NCBI GenBank assembly: GCA_004026145.2
Contig: CP034995.1
Coordinates: 5,754,513-5,818,512 of the forward strand
Length of the DNA stretch: 64,000 bases
Source of the DNA: Takifugu bimaculatus
Taxonomy: Eukaryota > Chordata > Actinopteri > Tetraodontiformes > Tetraodontidae
Direction: 5' to 3'
Under the pieces are notes generated by a model. That model ran no database searches. It worked only from the letters and a program-made list of their open reading frames with translations, and was not told where the DNA came from. Position 1 is the stretch's first letter. Each line of letters opens with the position of its first letter. Shown one piece after another: positions 21,583 through 33,445 of this stretch. Position numbers and translations under genes: made by a program.

Positions 21583-22274
21583 CGTTTCCCCCGTTTCGTA
21601 TTCGTATTTCGTAAAACTGCCGTAAGTCGTAAGGATTTTTAACAGGCTCTGCTAACAGCTAACTCGAGGAAAAGACCGCCGCATGTGTCGCGCTGATGAC
21701 GTTACCAGAAGGCGTCGGTTGTCTGACGTCACAATTTTGGTTGCATGCCAATAGCAGAAGTACAATTGTAATAGCGGAAGTTATCACGTGTATAATAAAC
21801 TGGATACCGTGTTGGGGCGGAGCCTTCATTCATTCCTATTCAAGTTGCTTGTTGCTGATTTGTTGAGGGAACTTTCTTTACATACACATTCACGGCCTCG
21901 CGCAGTTTGTTTTCTCAGGAAGAAATAGACAAACAGTTCAATTCTGAAAGAAAAGACTTAAGGACTCGCAATCTCGTGACTCCCAACAATTTTCAACGCT
22001 TTCAACATGATTGATTTCATATCCCAAAATATTAATATATAAATAGTAATAAAATATATGTGAGAAAATAACACAAGAGCTAATATCAAACAGTGATGTG
22101 TTTCTGTTCAGGCTGTAATTGATAGTTTACATTGCAGTGATTAAAATGAGGTCTTCTTTGAATGTGAATGTTCCTGTGTTGAATTATTGAACCGAGAATG
22201 CTGTGAATCTCTTTCTTACTTGACTCAAGTCTTAACACTGACTATATTAACATTATGCCAGCCATATTACGGAT
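21583..22274. other. Upstream region of eif4a3
   Basis: It contains the eif4a3 promoter (CpG-containing up to about 21720) and then AT-rich DNA leading into the LINE. No gene is supported. Confidence 0.4.
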
Positions 22275-23855
22275 ATTCATTCATCTGGCTCCTCAAGACC
22301 TGCGCTGCTGAACTCGGGGAGCCGCTACAACGGGTCTTCAACCTCAGCCTGGAGCTGGGGTAAGTGCCCACCTTATGGAAGACGTCCTGCATCATTCCTG
22401 TCCCCAAGAAGAACAGACCGAGTGAGCTGAACGACTTCTGGCCGGTGGCACTCACCTCACATCTGATGAAGACTCTGGAGCGGCTCTTCCTCAACCTCCT
22501 CAGGCCCCAGGTGCAGCACGCTGAGGACTCCTTACAGTTCGCCTACCGGGACAAGGTCGGTGTAGAGGACGCCATCATCTACCTGCTGCACCGAGTCCAC
22601 TTGCATCTGGACAAGGGGAGTGGCACAGCGAGAATCCTCTTTTTGGATTTCTCGAGTGCCTTCAACACGATCCAGCCCCTTGTCCTACAGGACAAGCTTC
22701 TACAGATGCGAGTGGACCCCTGCCTGGTTGCTTGGATCTCCAGCTACCTCACCGACAGGCCGCAGTTCGTCAGGATGAAGGACATCACGTCTGACACTGT
22801 GGTCAGTAGCATCGGTGCTCCACAGGGGACTGTGCTGTCCCCCATCCTCTTCACTCTGTACACCTCGGACTTCTGTTACAACTCTGAAATGTGTCACATT
22901 CAGAAGTTTGCTGATGACACAGCCATCGTTGGCTGTATCAGAGATGACGAAGAGGAGGAGTACCGGTGCCTGGTGAGGGACTTTGTTGCCTGGTGCCACA
23001 ACAACGGCCTGCAGCTCAACACCTCCAAAACTAAAGAACTGGTCATTGACTTTGGGAGGGACCGACCGAGACCTGGACCAGTTCAGATAGGAACGGAGGA
23101 GGTGGAGGGCGTGCAGACCTACAAATATCTTGGGCTGTGGCTGGACAACAGGCTGGACTGGACAAGCAACACGAGGCAACTGTACAAGAAGACCCAGAGC
23201 AGGATGTACTTCCTGAGGAGACTCAGATCCTTCAACATCTGCAGGAAACTCCTCTGGATGTTCTACCAGTCTGTGGTCGCCAGCGTCCTGTCCTACGCTG
23301 TGGTGTGCTGGGGGGGGAGTGTGACAAAAGCAGACCTCTCCAGGCTGGAGAAGCTGATCAGGCGGGCCAGCTCGGTGGTTGGGATGAAGCTGAAACCTCT
23401 GGTGACAGTTGCAGAGAGGAGAACTATAGACAAGCTGCGGAGCATCATGGACAATGTCCGCCACCCTCTGCACACTGTCATCCACAGCCAGAGAAGCCTG
23501 ATCAGCCAGAGGCTGCGCCTCCCCAAGTACAGGACAAACAGACTGGGGAACTCATTCATCCCCCGAGCCATCAGACTGTTCAACTCCTCACTGGGGGGGA
23601 GGAGGGCCAACAAAAGGACTGGAACAACACTGCAATAACATAATACTGGGACATCCATTCATTCAGTTCATTTATTTACATTTCTATAGTTTTATATTTA
23701 TATTCTATTTTTAATTTATTCTATTTTATTTCTTATTCTATTTTAATTTTTTTTAATATTTTAAACAGTGCTGTACGTTTCTTTGGGGAGATGCTAATTT
23801 CCCTAATGGACACCCCCTAAAGGGATCAATAAAGTACCCTGATTCTGATTCTGAG
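22275..23855 (+). mobile_element. 5'-truncated L2/CR1-like LINE with open RT frame
   Basis: The 424-codon frame at 22364-23638 covers most of a non-LTR reverse transcriptase: FLDFSSAFNTI, SSIGAPQGTVLSPILFTLY, the catalytic FADDTAIVG (about 22909-22935), and a C-terminal region ending in RAIRLFNSS. Homology extends upstream to about 22275 but is interrupted by a TAA codon at 22361-22363. The endonuclease and ORF1 are missing, which is 5' truncation typical of target-primed reverse transcription. The 3' end has the tail CAATAAAGTACCCTGATTCTGATTCTG. The uninterrupted RT frame suggests a fairly recent insertion. The clade (L2/CR1/Rex1) is inferred from motifs only. Confidence 0.85.
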
Positions 23856-25147
23856 AGAATTAGATGTTACGAATTAAGCTTCTAACTGCACTAAACTAAC
23901 TTGCAGTTAATCTAATTGTGGGTCACACATGAACGTGCAGCCAGGCTAGGTACCGTTCCTTTGATGCGCGTCCCCAATGTTGACTCAGATTAAAACATAA
24001 GTTGGAGAAGGCAGCCTAATGATTTAAGTAAGAGTAGTTAGAAGTCCTTACCAGTTAATTTATCTAGATACAAACCATTTATTGGCTGAGTTCTAGTCAT
24101 CTCTTTCACCATTTCAGCCTAAGAAAATCTCTTTTGAGGCCCAGTGGAAGCAGGTGACCGACGCCATATTTGTAGTACCACCCAGCAGGGTTTACTCTTC
24201 AACCTCGGGGGCACTTGACGTTTCCAGATTTCTTCATAGATCAATGAGTTAATGACGAGGTTGTGACGCCATTTAGGCAAGAATATCTGATCTGAACTAA
24301 AATTTTCCCTGCAGACAGGATCCAGTAACTGTGGACCCAGCATTACCAGAAATAAAGCAACCGAGTTGATCTGGTTTAGTTCTACAAATACACATTTTCT
24401 GAGTATTTTTTTTTAAAATTGAGATTATTGATGATTTTGACTTAAAGAAAAAAAATCTGACAAACAATATCTGATGTGTCACGGTTCTTCCAAAACAGAA
24501 GTACGTACATGAAAAACAAATATAAATCTTTTTCAGTACACATGCCCCTAAAATACACCAGTCAATTTACATCCCAAGACAAAACAGAAGTTCATAAAAT
24601 GCTTAGATAAATCTCAGGGTTAATTGTTTGTCAGAAATGCCTCAAAACTTGTTTTTGTTACGATGAAAGTCACATCCACTGATGACAAAATGTGACTGCG
24701 TGAGGATTTATGAACGAACAGTAATAACCATCTGACGTCATAACCTGCCTGGCCTCTCTTCTGGCTATAGGGTGATCTTCAGAACCCTAAGGAAGGACAA
24801 AGAGACTACGGTTCTGTTATGGAATGTTTGGGCTTCTCAGGGATTTTGGCACTTTGTTCTCATTTGAATTAAAAAAATACATTCATAGGACAAATAAAAA
24901 CACACAGATGAGTGTGTGTGGTACCTGGTCAGACTGCCATCATTAGCTGGACTTCCTGCAACAAACAGTCTGTCCCATTTTATTTTATTATAAGTGGTGT
25001 TGTCTTTGTGTTTGTCAAGACATAATACACAGGAAACAGGAAGTCAGCACATCTTCACAACTAACTGACTAACTGATATTGGGAAGTAAGGTTTGAAAAA
25101 GCGTGGTGACAGCAGAGAAAGCCCAGCTCCATGTCTGTGTGTGACCA
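23856..25147. other. Region between LINE and srf 3' end
   Basis: No gene recognised. It includes the srf 3' UTR, with AATAAA signals on the minus strand at 24979-24984 and 24984-24989. The rest is AT-rich. Confidence 0.4.
24979..24989 (-). terminator. Probable poly(A) signals of srf
   Basis: Two overlapping minus-strand AATAAA hexamers about 160 bases past the srf stop codon. Confidence 0.5.
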
Positions 25148-28100
25148 TCAGTCTTCTTTGGATTGGTGGACGTCCAGACTGACAACCTGCAGCTCCGTCA
25201 GGTTGCTGCTGCTGCTGCTGGTGCTGCTCTGCTGACTGATCACCATCTGAGGGACACACGGAACTGTTAGCAGTAACAGTAGTAGTAACAGTAGCAGTAG
25301 CTACAGTAGTAGTAGTAGCAGCAGCAGCACTATTTAATTACCGGGTGCAGCTGGACTGCAGACATGGGAATCTGAGCAGCAACAGGAGGGAGAGAGGTGA
25401 GAAAGACCTGTGGTAGGGAGCCTGGGTGACAGGAAACAAATGTGAATAGCCGCATACTCATCGGCACAACTGATGTACACACAAACAGGCCAAACCGGGA
25501 TCATGTGACTGGGCGTGGCCGGAAGCGGGGAAAGTGTTGAGGACGGTGAGGCTGCCATCTCCCAGTGACGGTGTTGGAGTGGCATACATGACCGTGTGTC
25601 CCCCAGGATACATCATGTGGCCCGTAACTGTGGACGAGGATGAGGAAGAAGAGGAGGAAACAATGGAGGAAGGAAGACTGGCTGCAGAGATGGAGGGAAG
25701 AGCCAAAGAACAGTGAATGTAGGCAAAGAGAACAGTAAAAGAGTGGAAACGTAATCTTTATCATAGCCTTTTAAAATGGTGGGTGTTGCCTCATAACTGG
25801 GATCTACATTAGTAGTTGCTCCTCCTGCAGAATTTGAGACATCCAAAAGTGTTCTTAAGACCAAAATCATTCAGAGCTCTTAGAAAGGCTGAGAGGAATT
25901 CCTGCAGTGGGAAAGTGTCTCACCAGCAGAGGAGGCAGGATTGTGGATGTCTGAACTGGTCTGACTGGTGGAAGTCTGCTGGGTGCTGGACTGCACCTGG
26001 AACGTCTGAAGCTGCTGAGGAACTCCACCTCCTGGAAGACACACAGGTTGGGTTAGTAAGCCAGACTAATCAAGAGCAGAGAGTCAGTCAGTAAGAAAAT
26101 TTGTAACAAGTTGAGATTAGTTGGATTTGGAAACAGATGAAGCGCATAGACTCGTGAATGATGGCTGGATCAGCATCAACATGAGAAGAAGAAAAATCTC
26201 ATCTAAACAAGCAGAAACCCACATAAAACAAAGAGAAGACAAGTGAAAAGGCACCAAATGGAGGTATCAGTTAGCATCATCATGTTAAGAGAACTGCTGT
26301 GCATCGAGCTCCTCCCTCAGAAGGGCACAGACCAGTATGTCATATAAGTGTGTGTCACTGGATCCAGAGCAATTTGCCAGAATAGAGTCTGTGCATCTCC
26401 ACCTGATTTAAATTAATTTGGACGTTTCAGTCAAAAGTATTTTCGGTCTCATATTTCCATCCTGAATATTCAGTATGTCTTGTAAATGTGCATTTCAGGC
26501 ATACTGCACCACTTCAGGGGGTTAGGTACACTTTAGCTGTCAGAATACAGGCAGGAAGACAGTTAACTTGGAGACTAGATGTACAGTTTCACACCATGAT
26601 TGTTCAGTTTTAGTTCAGTTTTAGTGTCAGCAGTCATCTGTCTCTTGTGGGCTTGGTCGTGTGCTGACCTGCCAGTGACACGGTGGCTGGGAGGCGCAGC
26701 AGTGTGGTCGGCTGTGTGGCTGAAGCATGCAGCGTGGTAGTGGCTCCAGGTGCCACAGGGCCCTGGAGGGCCACAGGCTGACCCTGCAACTGGCTGAGGG
26801 GGATGGTGTGTGTAACCGGAGGCAGTGATGCACCTGTGGAGAGGTGAGGAAGGAGCAAGGCCAGAAACATGTGACTTGCCGAATAGCTGCATAAAGTGAA
26901 GATGGATGGTGAGCAGGAAATAAAGGAGTGCAGACAGCCGATTGCAGATGTGAGGGCAACGGGAATGAGACCTGGTTCTAACATACATCAAAGAACCCAG
27001 AACATCAACTTTACTCCCCTACCTGACATCAAGGTAAAGCCTCCAGGAAGTACAACACCACCTGATGTCTTTAACACTGTCCCATTGGTGGTGGAACAGG
27101 GCTGCCAAGAGGGGGCGCTACTCTGCACCTGCACAGACATGGTGGACGAGGAGGATGAAGAGGAAGAGGGTGTGGACTGTGTGGTCCCAGGCAGGCTGGA
27201 CATGGTGAATGATGGCTTCATCAGGTCCTGTAGAAACAGGCAGGACGATTGAGAATGTGTTCCTGAACACTCTCTTCAGTGTCCCTCACATCAGCAACGA
27301 TTCACCGTGTTCACTTACTCCGACGCACAGATGTCACAGCGCTACCAACCAGAGACACCAACATGGACTGGAAACTAGGGCCGAGCAATACCGATACCAG
27401 CCTTATTTAAACGGATCTGTACTCGTAATAGAAGCAAAGACTTCTGTGGAGTAATGCTGTTCACCAGAAGATGGTGGTGCCGTAGTGCGACACCAAAACA
27501 AATCCTGGCCTTGCGTCCTATTCATATCGATGTAGCATTCTGCCTACACAAACACGGCTACTCCCATCACCACAACACACTCTGCAAAATTAAAGTTCCA
27601 AGAGATGGAATGAACAGTCATTCCTTTGAGGCTTTGCACCGGTCTGATAGGCTACATTGGATCAGCCAAAAGTTTTATCAGCTGTAATTTCTCAATTGAC
27701 CGATCCTGTCACTGAGGTCTCTGTCATTTAGAAACTGTCCCAGAAGCCCTTGTCCACAGAGAGCAGATGGTTTGTTTAAACGTGTTCAGACTTTCACTGT
27801 AAAGACATGTTTGTTTGCTAGCAACACCACAAAGACCTGAAAAAAACCCCACATTTAATCTGACATGTCATTGGTGTAAAAGTAGTTCTTATATCTTTGT
27901 TCCATTTAATTCCATTACAGTGACATTGAGTTAAGTTGGGTCCAATATTTCTGTCTGAAGTTGTTTCGGTTTGTCCCAATTGAACTTTGAACTCTGGCCA
28001 GTCTTGAATGACCTCTGGATGTCATGTTTAATCTCAAGTCAGTTTGAGACAAAAAAGTTTAAAAAAATAAATAAATAAATAAATAAAAGGCTAAAGAATG

Positions 28101-29480
28101 TGTTTTTGATCCTCAAGAGTACACAAATGTACAGTAAATAAAGATGGTATTTAAATAAACATATTGATCGCACACGTGAACAGTTATCGCTTTATTTAAA
28201 AACACCAAGTGAAAAGTCTAGTTTGTTTACTAGTAGTCACCTGCTAAAACACCTATGTTTGGTTTTTGGAGGTTTGGTAACTTGCTCAAGAGTACACTGG
28301 CTCCAAAGCTGTCCTGGCACCACCCCCTGCTACAACACCTCCCAAATTTTGTGCACACCTGGTCTTAAATCGAGAATCCTCTGCTTCTCAGCCCTCTACA
28401 GACAGTATCAAACATCCCTACTGGAAATGTAAACTGGCAGCTTTGTCATATAACTGGAAATAAACACTCTTTAAATTACTCCGGCTGGTGCGTTACCTTG
28501 GCAGCCTCAGCACAGCCATCAGATTCTGAAACCTGATAGGTGAGGTCAGTCTCCTCAAAGCCCGTGGCACTCATCCTCTGATCTGAGGAAGGGTCTGAAC
28601 GCGGAGGGGAGTCTGGGGAGTTCAGGCAGGTCTGGATCAGAGCTTTGCCAGTCTCCGAGGTGATCATAGGCTGCAACTTCCTGGTTGCAAATGTGTAAAC
28701 ATGACCTGTCTCACTGGCAACCAGCAGAAGAACCTGGGTACCAGTCAAGGTGGACAGCTCATAGGCCTGAAAAGAGGTGGAAAGAAGTGTCATATGTGAC
28801 ATCCACACACATATCCAAGCAGGTATAATTCATCACTTCAGAAGTTTCTTATCTGAGAATAAAACAAGGTGAGCAACACCAGTAAATAGACACTAACTAT
28901 GATATCATTCTAAGGCCATTTATTTTTGTCAAGACAATTGTTTAGAGAATTGAAACTTCAGTGGTCTATGTTCTTTGGAGATTTTGGAGGTGCTCTCTTG
29001 GATTCAGGGCCGAAGCATCGTGCTCACAGGTGTTCTGGGGTCACCAATACTCACTTTCTTCATGATCCCAGTCTTCCTCTTGCTGAAGGTCGTGTAGCGC
29101 CTCAGTTTGTTGTCTATGAATTCCATCTTGATTTTTACTCTTCCTCTGGTTTTCTTGCCGGGTTTGGCCCCTGGAACCCCTGAGTAACCCCCACTCAGCC
29201 CCCCGGACGTGGGTGCTGACTGGTTCCCGACCTCCCTCTCACTTCTCTCCCGTTTCACACCTCTCCTGTCTCCGCCTGTGGCGACCGTATCTTCATCATC
29301 CCCGCTATCGGAGTCCTGGTCGGATCCGCTGTAAACCATCTCTGCATTGTACTCCCTGTCGTCGAACTGGCCGTGTGTCTCGGAGGCTGTCGGGGGTCCC
29401 GGGGGAATCGTGTTTACTCGGTTACCCGCTCGCCCGCCTGCGCTTCTAGTGCCCATGTCCGGGCCGACCCCCGCCAGCAT
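25148..29480 (-). CDS. srf: Serum response factor, MADS-box transcription factor
   Basis: SRF binds CArG boxes as a dimer in the nucleus and drives immediate-early and muscle/cytoskeletal genes with MRTF and TCF partners. Exons on the minus strand: 29480-29055, 28766-28497, 27227-27023, 26833-26669, 26031-25924, 25681-25496, 25421-25342, 25246-25148; 512 residues with consistent phases (human 508). The start is the ATG encoding MLAGVG. The acidic, serine-rich N-terminus is followed by the MADS box (about residues 108-165; GKKTRGRVKIKMEFIDNK in exon 1, AYELSTLTGTQVLLLVASE in exon 2). The SAM domain after it ends near VYTFATRKLQPM. The C-terminal activation region is Ser/Thr-rich, with GHMMYPGGH and LGDGSLTVLN, and ends in NLTELQVVSLDVHQ. 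The donor of exon 25681-25496 is GTTTGG (weak). Fish may carry duplicate srf genes; which one this is cannot be told. Confidence 0.95.
25260..25330. repeat. Imperfect (AGT/AGC)n trinucleotide repeat in srf intron
   Basis: A run of AGTAAC, AGTAGT and AGCAGC triplets in the last srf intron, between exons ending at 25246 and starting at 25342. Confidence 0.8.
28065..28090. repeat. (AAAT)n microsatellite in srf intron
   Basis: About six AAAT units preceded by a poly-A tract in the intron between srf exons 2 and 3. Confidence 0.8.
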
Positions 29481-30763
29481 TTACAACCGGATCCCCTGGC
29501 CTGGGCCTGATTACTTCCTGCTCCCGGCGATCCAAAGCTATCGGTGCAAACCTCAACAGCACTCTGGGGCTTCAGGATCCCGGGCAGCCACCTCGCAGCT
29601 CGGCTAGCTGCTCGACTAAAAAGCTAAATGGCTAACGACCACAGTTCAGCGGTAGTTAGCAACAACTTTAGCAACAAGTAAAGCTATCTGTCCATCTCTT
29701 CCCTCGTCAGTGCCCGAGAGCTGAAGCAGAGCGACCAGACCGCACCAGAAGAACCACCGAGAAACAAACCCTCCATTAAATATGAGCCAGTTCCATAAAA
29801 ACCTCAGCTAAGTTCTAAAGTTGTGTTTTTGAACAGGGTCCAGCAAAACCCGCCCCCCCATGAACACTTTGCTCCACATAAGGAAATGACACGCAGCATC
29901 CGCGTGGATTCGTTCGCTAAATAATATAGTTCGCACAAATTTCATCCAAGCTTCTTGGTGTGAAAACACAATCAATCACAAAATACGGACATATCTTCTT
30001 AATAAGAATGAGTTGTATTTAGGCACTTCGCCCCGATACTAAAAAACACCAATTAAATCGTTATTTCGGGAACTACTTTCCTCCATATAGAGAACTGTGT
30101 TTCCTTTTATGGCACTGTCGCTCCTTATATGGTCAATGCTCGCTGCAGACAAACACATGAGCAGACAGATCGCGTGGACACGCGCGCGCATCTTCATGAC
30201 TGTTTTAACACTAGCTTTTATCGCAAATGGGAGTATGTTATACCCTTTGGCGGCCGGTACTGTGTTTCTATCAGCATTTATAAAATAACCGATCTTAGAG
30301 CTAATATAAACAGCATTCAGACAACACATGTTCTTCGTTGGCCAGATGATGCTAAATGTGTATATTACATTTAACTGGATGATATAATGCGAGTCTGGAA
30401 AGAATCCAGGAAAGACCCAGGTGGACAAGACACAGAAGACACAAGACATAGGTTGTGGAACTGACACCCTGGAGACTTGGGTGACTTGTGTTGAAGTAAA
30501 GTTTACTGATTAATCAGGAGACATGACATCAAAGCAACAGTTCATATTTGCAGAGCCAGGACCAGTTATGAGGAATCCTTGGTACAATGTCAGGTGCAAG
30601 TCTGTTCTGAGCTTTGCTGAACAGAGAAAGTTAGGCTAATCGACTTCAGGACACCACATAAAGAGGCCTGAGAGTACGGGTCAGAACCTTGGTCCACCAG
30701 GACAGTTTAGGATGACCTACCATATTTGACAGGCTACTTGTTAAGGAAGAGTTCTCATTGTCC
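29481..30763. other. srf 5' region and downstream AT-rich intergenic DNA
   Basis: 29481 to about 29900 is the GC-richer srf 5' UTR and promoter region. It contains CCATTAAATATG at 29772-29783, which resembles but does not match a canonical CArg box, followed by CCATAAAAAC near 29791. Beyond 29900 no gene is supported; the ORFs at 30097-30467 on both strands overlap each other and look accidental. Confidence 0.35.
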
Positions 30764-30771
30764 CTTTACAC

Positions 30772-31300
30772 CAGGGGTGTCCAAACTTTTTGCAAAGAGG
30801 GCCAGATTTGATAACGTGAAGATGCCCGGGGGCCAGTAGATCCTTCTGATGTTTTTTTAATCAGAAAAGTTACATGCAAATGTACACTATTATAAAGCAA
30901 TTTTCATTGTCACAATTCTCTTTATTTTTCAAATGGCAGTGTAACCAAATATAAGCCACTCAGGCAGACGTGAACAACTCTAAAAACACAATTCTGCCTT
31001 TAATTCATATCCGGAGAGTCAGATGACATTGAACACTGAACTGTATGGAATACCTTAAATTTCCATGAGTTTGATAAATGTAATGCAAAGTTGTCTGTTA
31101 TCATTCAAGTTTAAAACAAGTACATTTTGCTCTTCTCTTTTACAAGATCTACAAGAAAGGAGGAATTACATTTTAGTGATTTATTTATTCTGTTAGTGCC
31201 AGCGGGCCATAAATAATACATTGTAAGACTGAAGTTGCGGGCCGTATGAAATCTTAACGCGGGCCGTGATTGGCCCCCGGCCGGACTTTGGACATGCCTG
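30772..31300. mobile_element. hAT-type MITE with 8-bp target-site duplication
   Basis: A 529-bp element begins CAGGGGTGTCCAAACTTT and ends with its imperfect inverse AGTTTGGAC-like sequence, GGACATGCCTG. It is flanked on both sides by the identical octamer CTTTACAC (30764-30771 and 31301-31308). Eight-base target duplications and CAGGGGTG termini are hallmarks of the hAT superfamily. No transposase ORF is present, so it is a non-autonomous copy. The perfect duplication argues for a fairly recent insertion. Confidence 0.9.
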
Positions 31301-31522
31301 CTTTACACTATACATTTTACAATCATATATATGCTGTATTAGGGCCTTAGTTGAGATGAAAGTTAAGTTTCCTTAAACATTACAGAATCGTAATATAGGT
31401 TTCATACAAACATTCTGTCAGATTTAACATAATTTCAAAGTGATTTTCACTTTTACTCAATTGTGAACATGTTTGAATTTTGCCACATCATACTCTGTCC
31501 ATCTACAGGAGTTAATTTACAC

Positions 31523-32210
31523 CAGGGGTGCTCACATTTTTTCAGCATGCGAGCTACTTACAAAATGACCAATGATCTACCCACCACAAAAATGCAAAAC
31601 ATCTAATTATTTTAAAATGTATTGAGGATTCTTTGTGTATACAATGTTTGTTGATGTACCTTGCATAACCGAATGAGCCGATATTGCAAAACACACATAA
31701 TAATTAACTATTAACATCATTTTGTAATTGCCTGAGTTTACTTTGATGACTTGCACTGAATTGAATCAGCCAGGGATGCATAGTCCGGACAGTATCTGCT
31801 GACAGCCATCATGGTGGAACAGTATTTGGATTTAATAATCTTCATGTACTTAATAATCTTCAACGCACTTCGAAAATGACATCGTGAAAAAAAGTCCACC
31901 TCCCATTCCGTATGAAAGTTATATGTTTTTGTCTTCTTACTTGGTCCCGCTCCCTCATTCATTTTGATGACCATAAGCTTTAGCGATGGCTTAAAATCAG
32001 AGGTAATTCGCTGAATAGCATAGCGCTTAGCGCCGTTGTTTGCGCATGAGCGGTGACCTAAAGGTCAAAATTCAGTTGTTATCTGACTGGTTGTAACGGG
32101 ACTGCTGATAGGCTGACATCGTAAATTCTGCTGCACTTAGCGCCATTGTTTGCACTTGATTGGTCACCTGAATGTCAAATTCAGTTGTCATCTAACTGGC
32201 TGCCCTGTAT
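31523..32210 (-). mobile_element. hAT transposon relic with transposase N-terminal fragment
   Basis: The left end CAGGGGTGCTCACATTTTTTCAGCATGCGAGC resembles a hAT terminal repeat. The minus-strand ORF 31974-31738 (78 codons) has a TYNFHTEWEVDFF segment, which resembles the start of hAT transposase-derived proteins of the GTF2IRD2/ZBED type. A matching right terminus was not found, so the right boundary is arbitrary and the element is a fragment. Confidence 0.5.
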
Positions 32211-32235
32211 ATCAATCAAGTGACGAGCTGAATGA

Positions 32236-32470
32236 TCCAAGGTAGTTTTCTCTGTCAACTGGACTGGGTTTCTTCTCTTGAAGACGTTTCGCCTTCTATC
32301 CAGAAGACTTCTTCAGTTCTGAAATCGCTGGGGAGAGAGCTTGAAAATATATAGCCCCTGTGGACCATTTGTCCCCAGCGATTTCAGAACTGAAGAAGTC
32401 TTCTGGATAGAAGGCGAAACGTCTTCAAGAGAAGAAACCCAGTCCAGTTGACAGAGAAAACTACCTTGGA
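32236..32470. repeat. Large near-perfect palindrome, 99-bp arms
   Basis: Arm 1 (32236-32334) and arm 2 (32372-32470) are reverse complements over 99 bases by eye, with a 37-base spacer. The arms contain GAAGACGTTTCGCCTTC and AGAAGACTTCTTCAG; similar units appear to be frequent in fish genomes. The structure could be a foldback element or two inverted copies of one short repeat. The family is not named with confidence. Confidence 0.85.
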
Positions 32471-32499
32471 CACTATGAAGTAATCATATCAGAACTAAT

Positions 32500-32735
32500 A
32501 ATAATCAACATAGGAACAAGTAGAACTCGCCAGGCCTGTAGCAATTAGCCCCCTGCAGTAGAAGCAGGTACGGGAGGAAGACTCCCTCTCTCCTGTAGTA
32601 TGAAGATAAAAACCTTCCTCCGTGACAAAATTTAGTCAGTAATATTGTGGCTAAAGTGATTATGATAGCTAAGCTACTACTCACACTCTGGACTGTTCCA
32701 ATTGCTGTACAAATAAAGTTGAACTGAATAACACA
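32500..32735 (+). repeat. LINE/SINE-like 3' end repeat
   Basis: The segment 32548-32630 is similar to 14086-14165. The end, with GTACAAATAAAGTTGAACTGAA, resembles the 3' tail of fish non-LTR elements. It directly follows the palindrome. Confidence 0.5.
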
Positions 32736-33290
32736 CAGGACTGTTAATATTTTATACACACTCAGATTGTGTTATTAAAATCTTATTAATCTTTTTTGTT
32801 AATGAATTTTACATTTATCTCATTTACACATTAGCACACTGTCATGCTAATGCTAACTGTAAAGGCTGTGAGGTAATCATATTAAACAAAATGTATTTTA
32901 TTCACATTAATTTTTCACATAGCCATTTCTCTTTTGCAAATAGTGAAAGTGAAGAAGTGTGTTAAACTAATTAGTGTTTGTGCCTCCAAACATCATATGG
33001 GGCTGCTGTGGAGCATGATGTCTTGGGGATGCAGAAGGTCCAGATGTGCTTCTCCCCAGTTTCATGGATTTTCTTTACACTGCACTTGTGTTGACACGAA
33101 AGGACCCGTTTCTAGAGTTCAGTGGAACCTAAGCTAACTGATGCTCTCACGTTGGTCTGTTTTTGGTTAGTTTAGAAGAAGAGACCTGCTGCAGGTCAAA
33201 TGACCATTGTGCTATTTTAGTGTTGATCAGCAGAAACACATGCTGGTACATCTGTGCTTTTTATCGTAATGACATCACAACCAGCAACAT
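32736..33290. other. Intergenic DNA upstream of the SOUL gene 3' end
   Basis: AT-rich, no gene supported. Confidence 0.4.
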
Positions 33291-33296
33291 TTTATT
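33291..33296 (-). terminator. Probable poly(A) signal of the SOUL-family gene
   Basis: AATAAA on the minus strand about 150 bases past the stop at 33446. Confidence 0.5.
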
Positions 33297-33445
33297 GATA
33301 TGACGACGGCGAATCAGGAATGTGACAATGATGAATTTAAAGCAGTGACATCCACCAATGAGGTGTCACCCATCCAGAGGGGCCACCTGACAAAAATCTA
33401 CTGTGACTGCAGTGGTGTGAAGGAGCCAAGGATGATGCAGGTTAT

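Noticed and set aside
22700..23485. 261-codon antisense ORF opposite the LINE RT
   Set aside because: It is a shadow of the real RT frame; composition is Val/His/Pro-rich with no domain.
30097..30467. ORFs on both strands between srf and the MITE
   Set aside because: They overlap each other antisense, and neither has a recognisable motif or good gene context.
32236..32470. Hammerhead ribozyme or Penelope-type terminal repeat in the palindrome
   Set aside because: GAAAC-like pieces are present but I could not place a complete CUGAUGA/GAAA core with three stems, so the idea is not supported.
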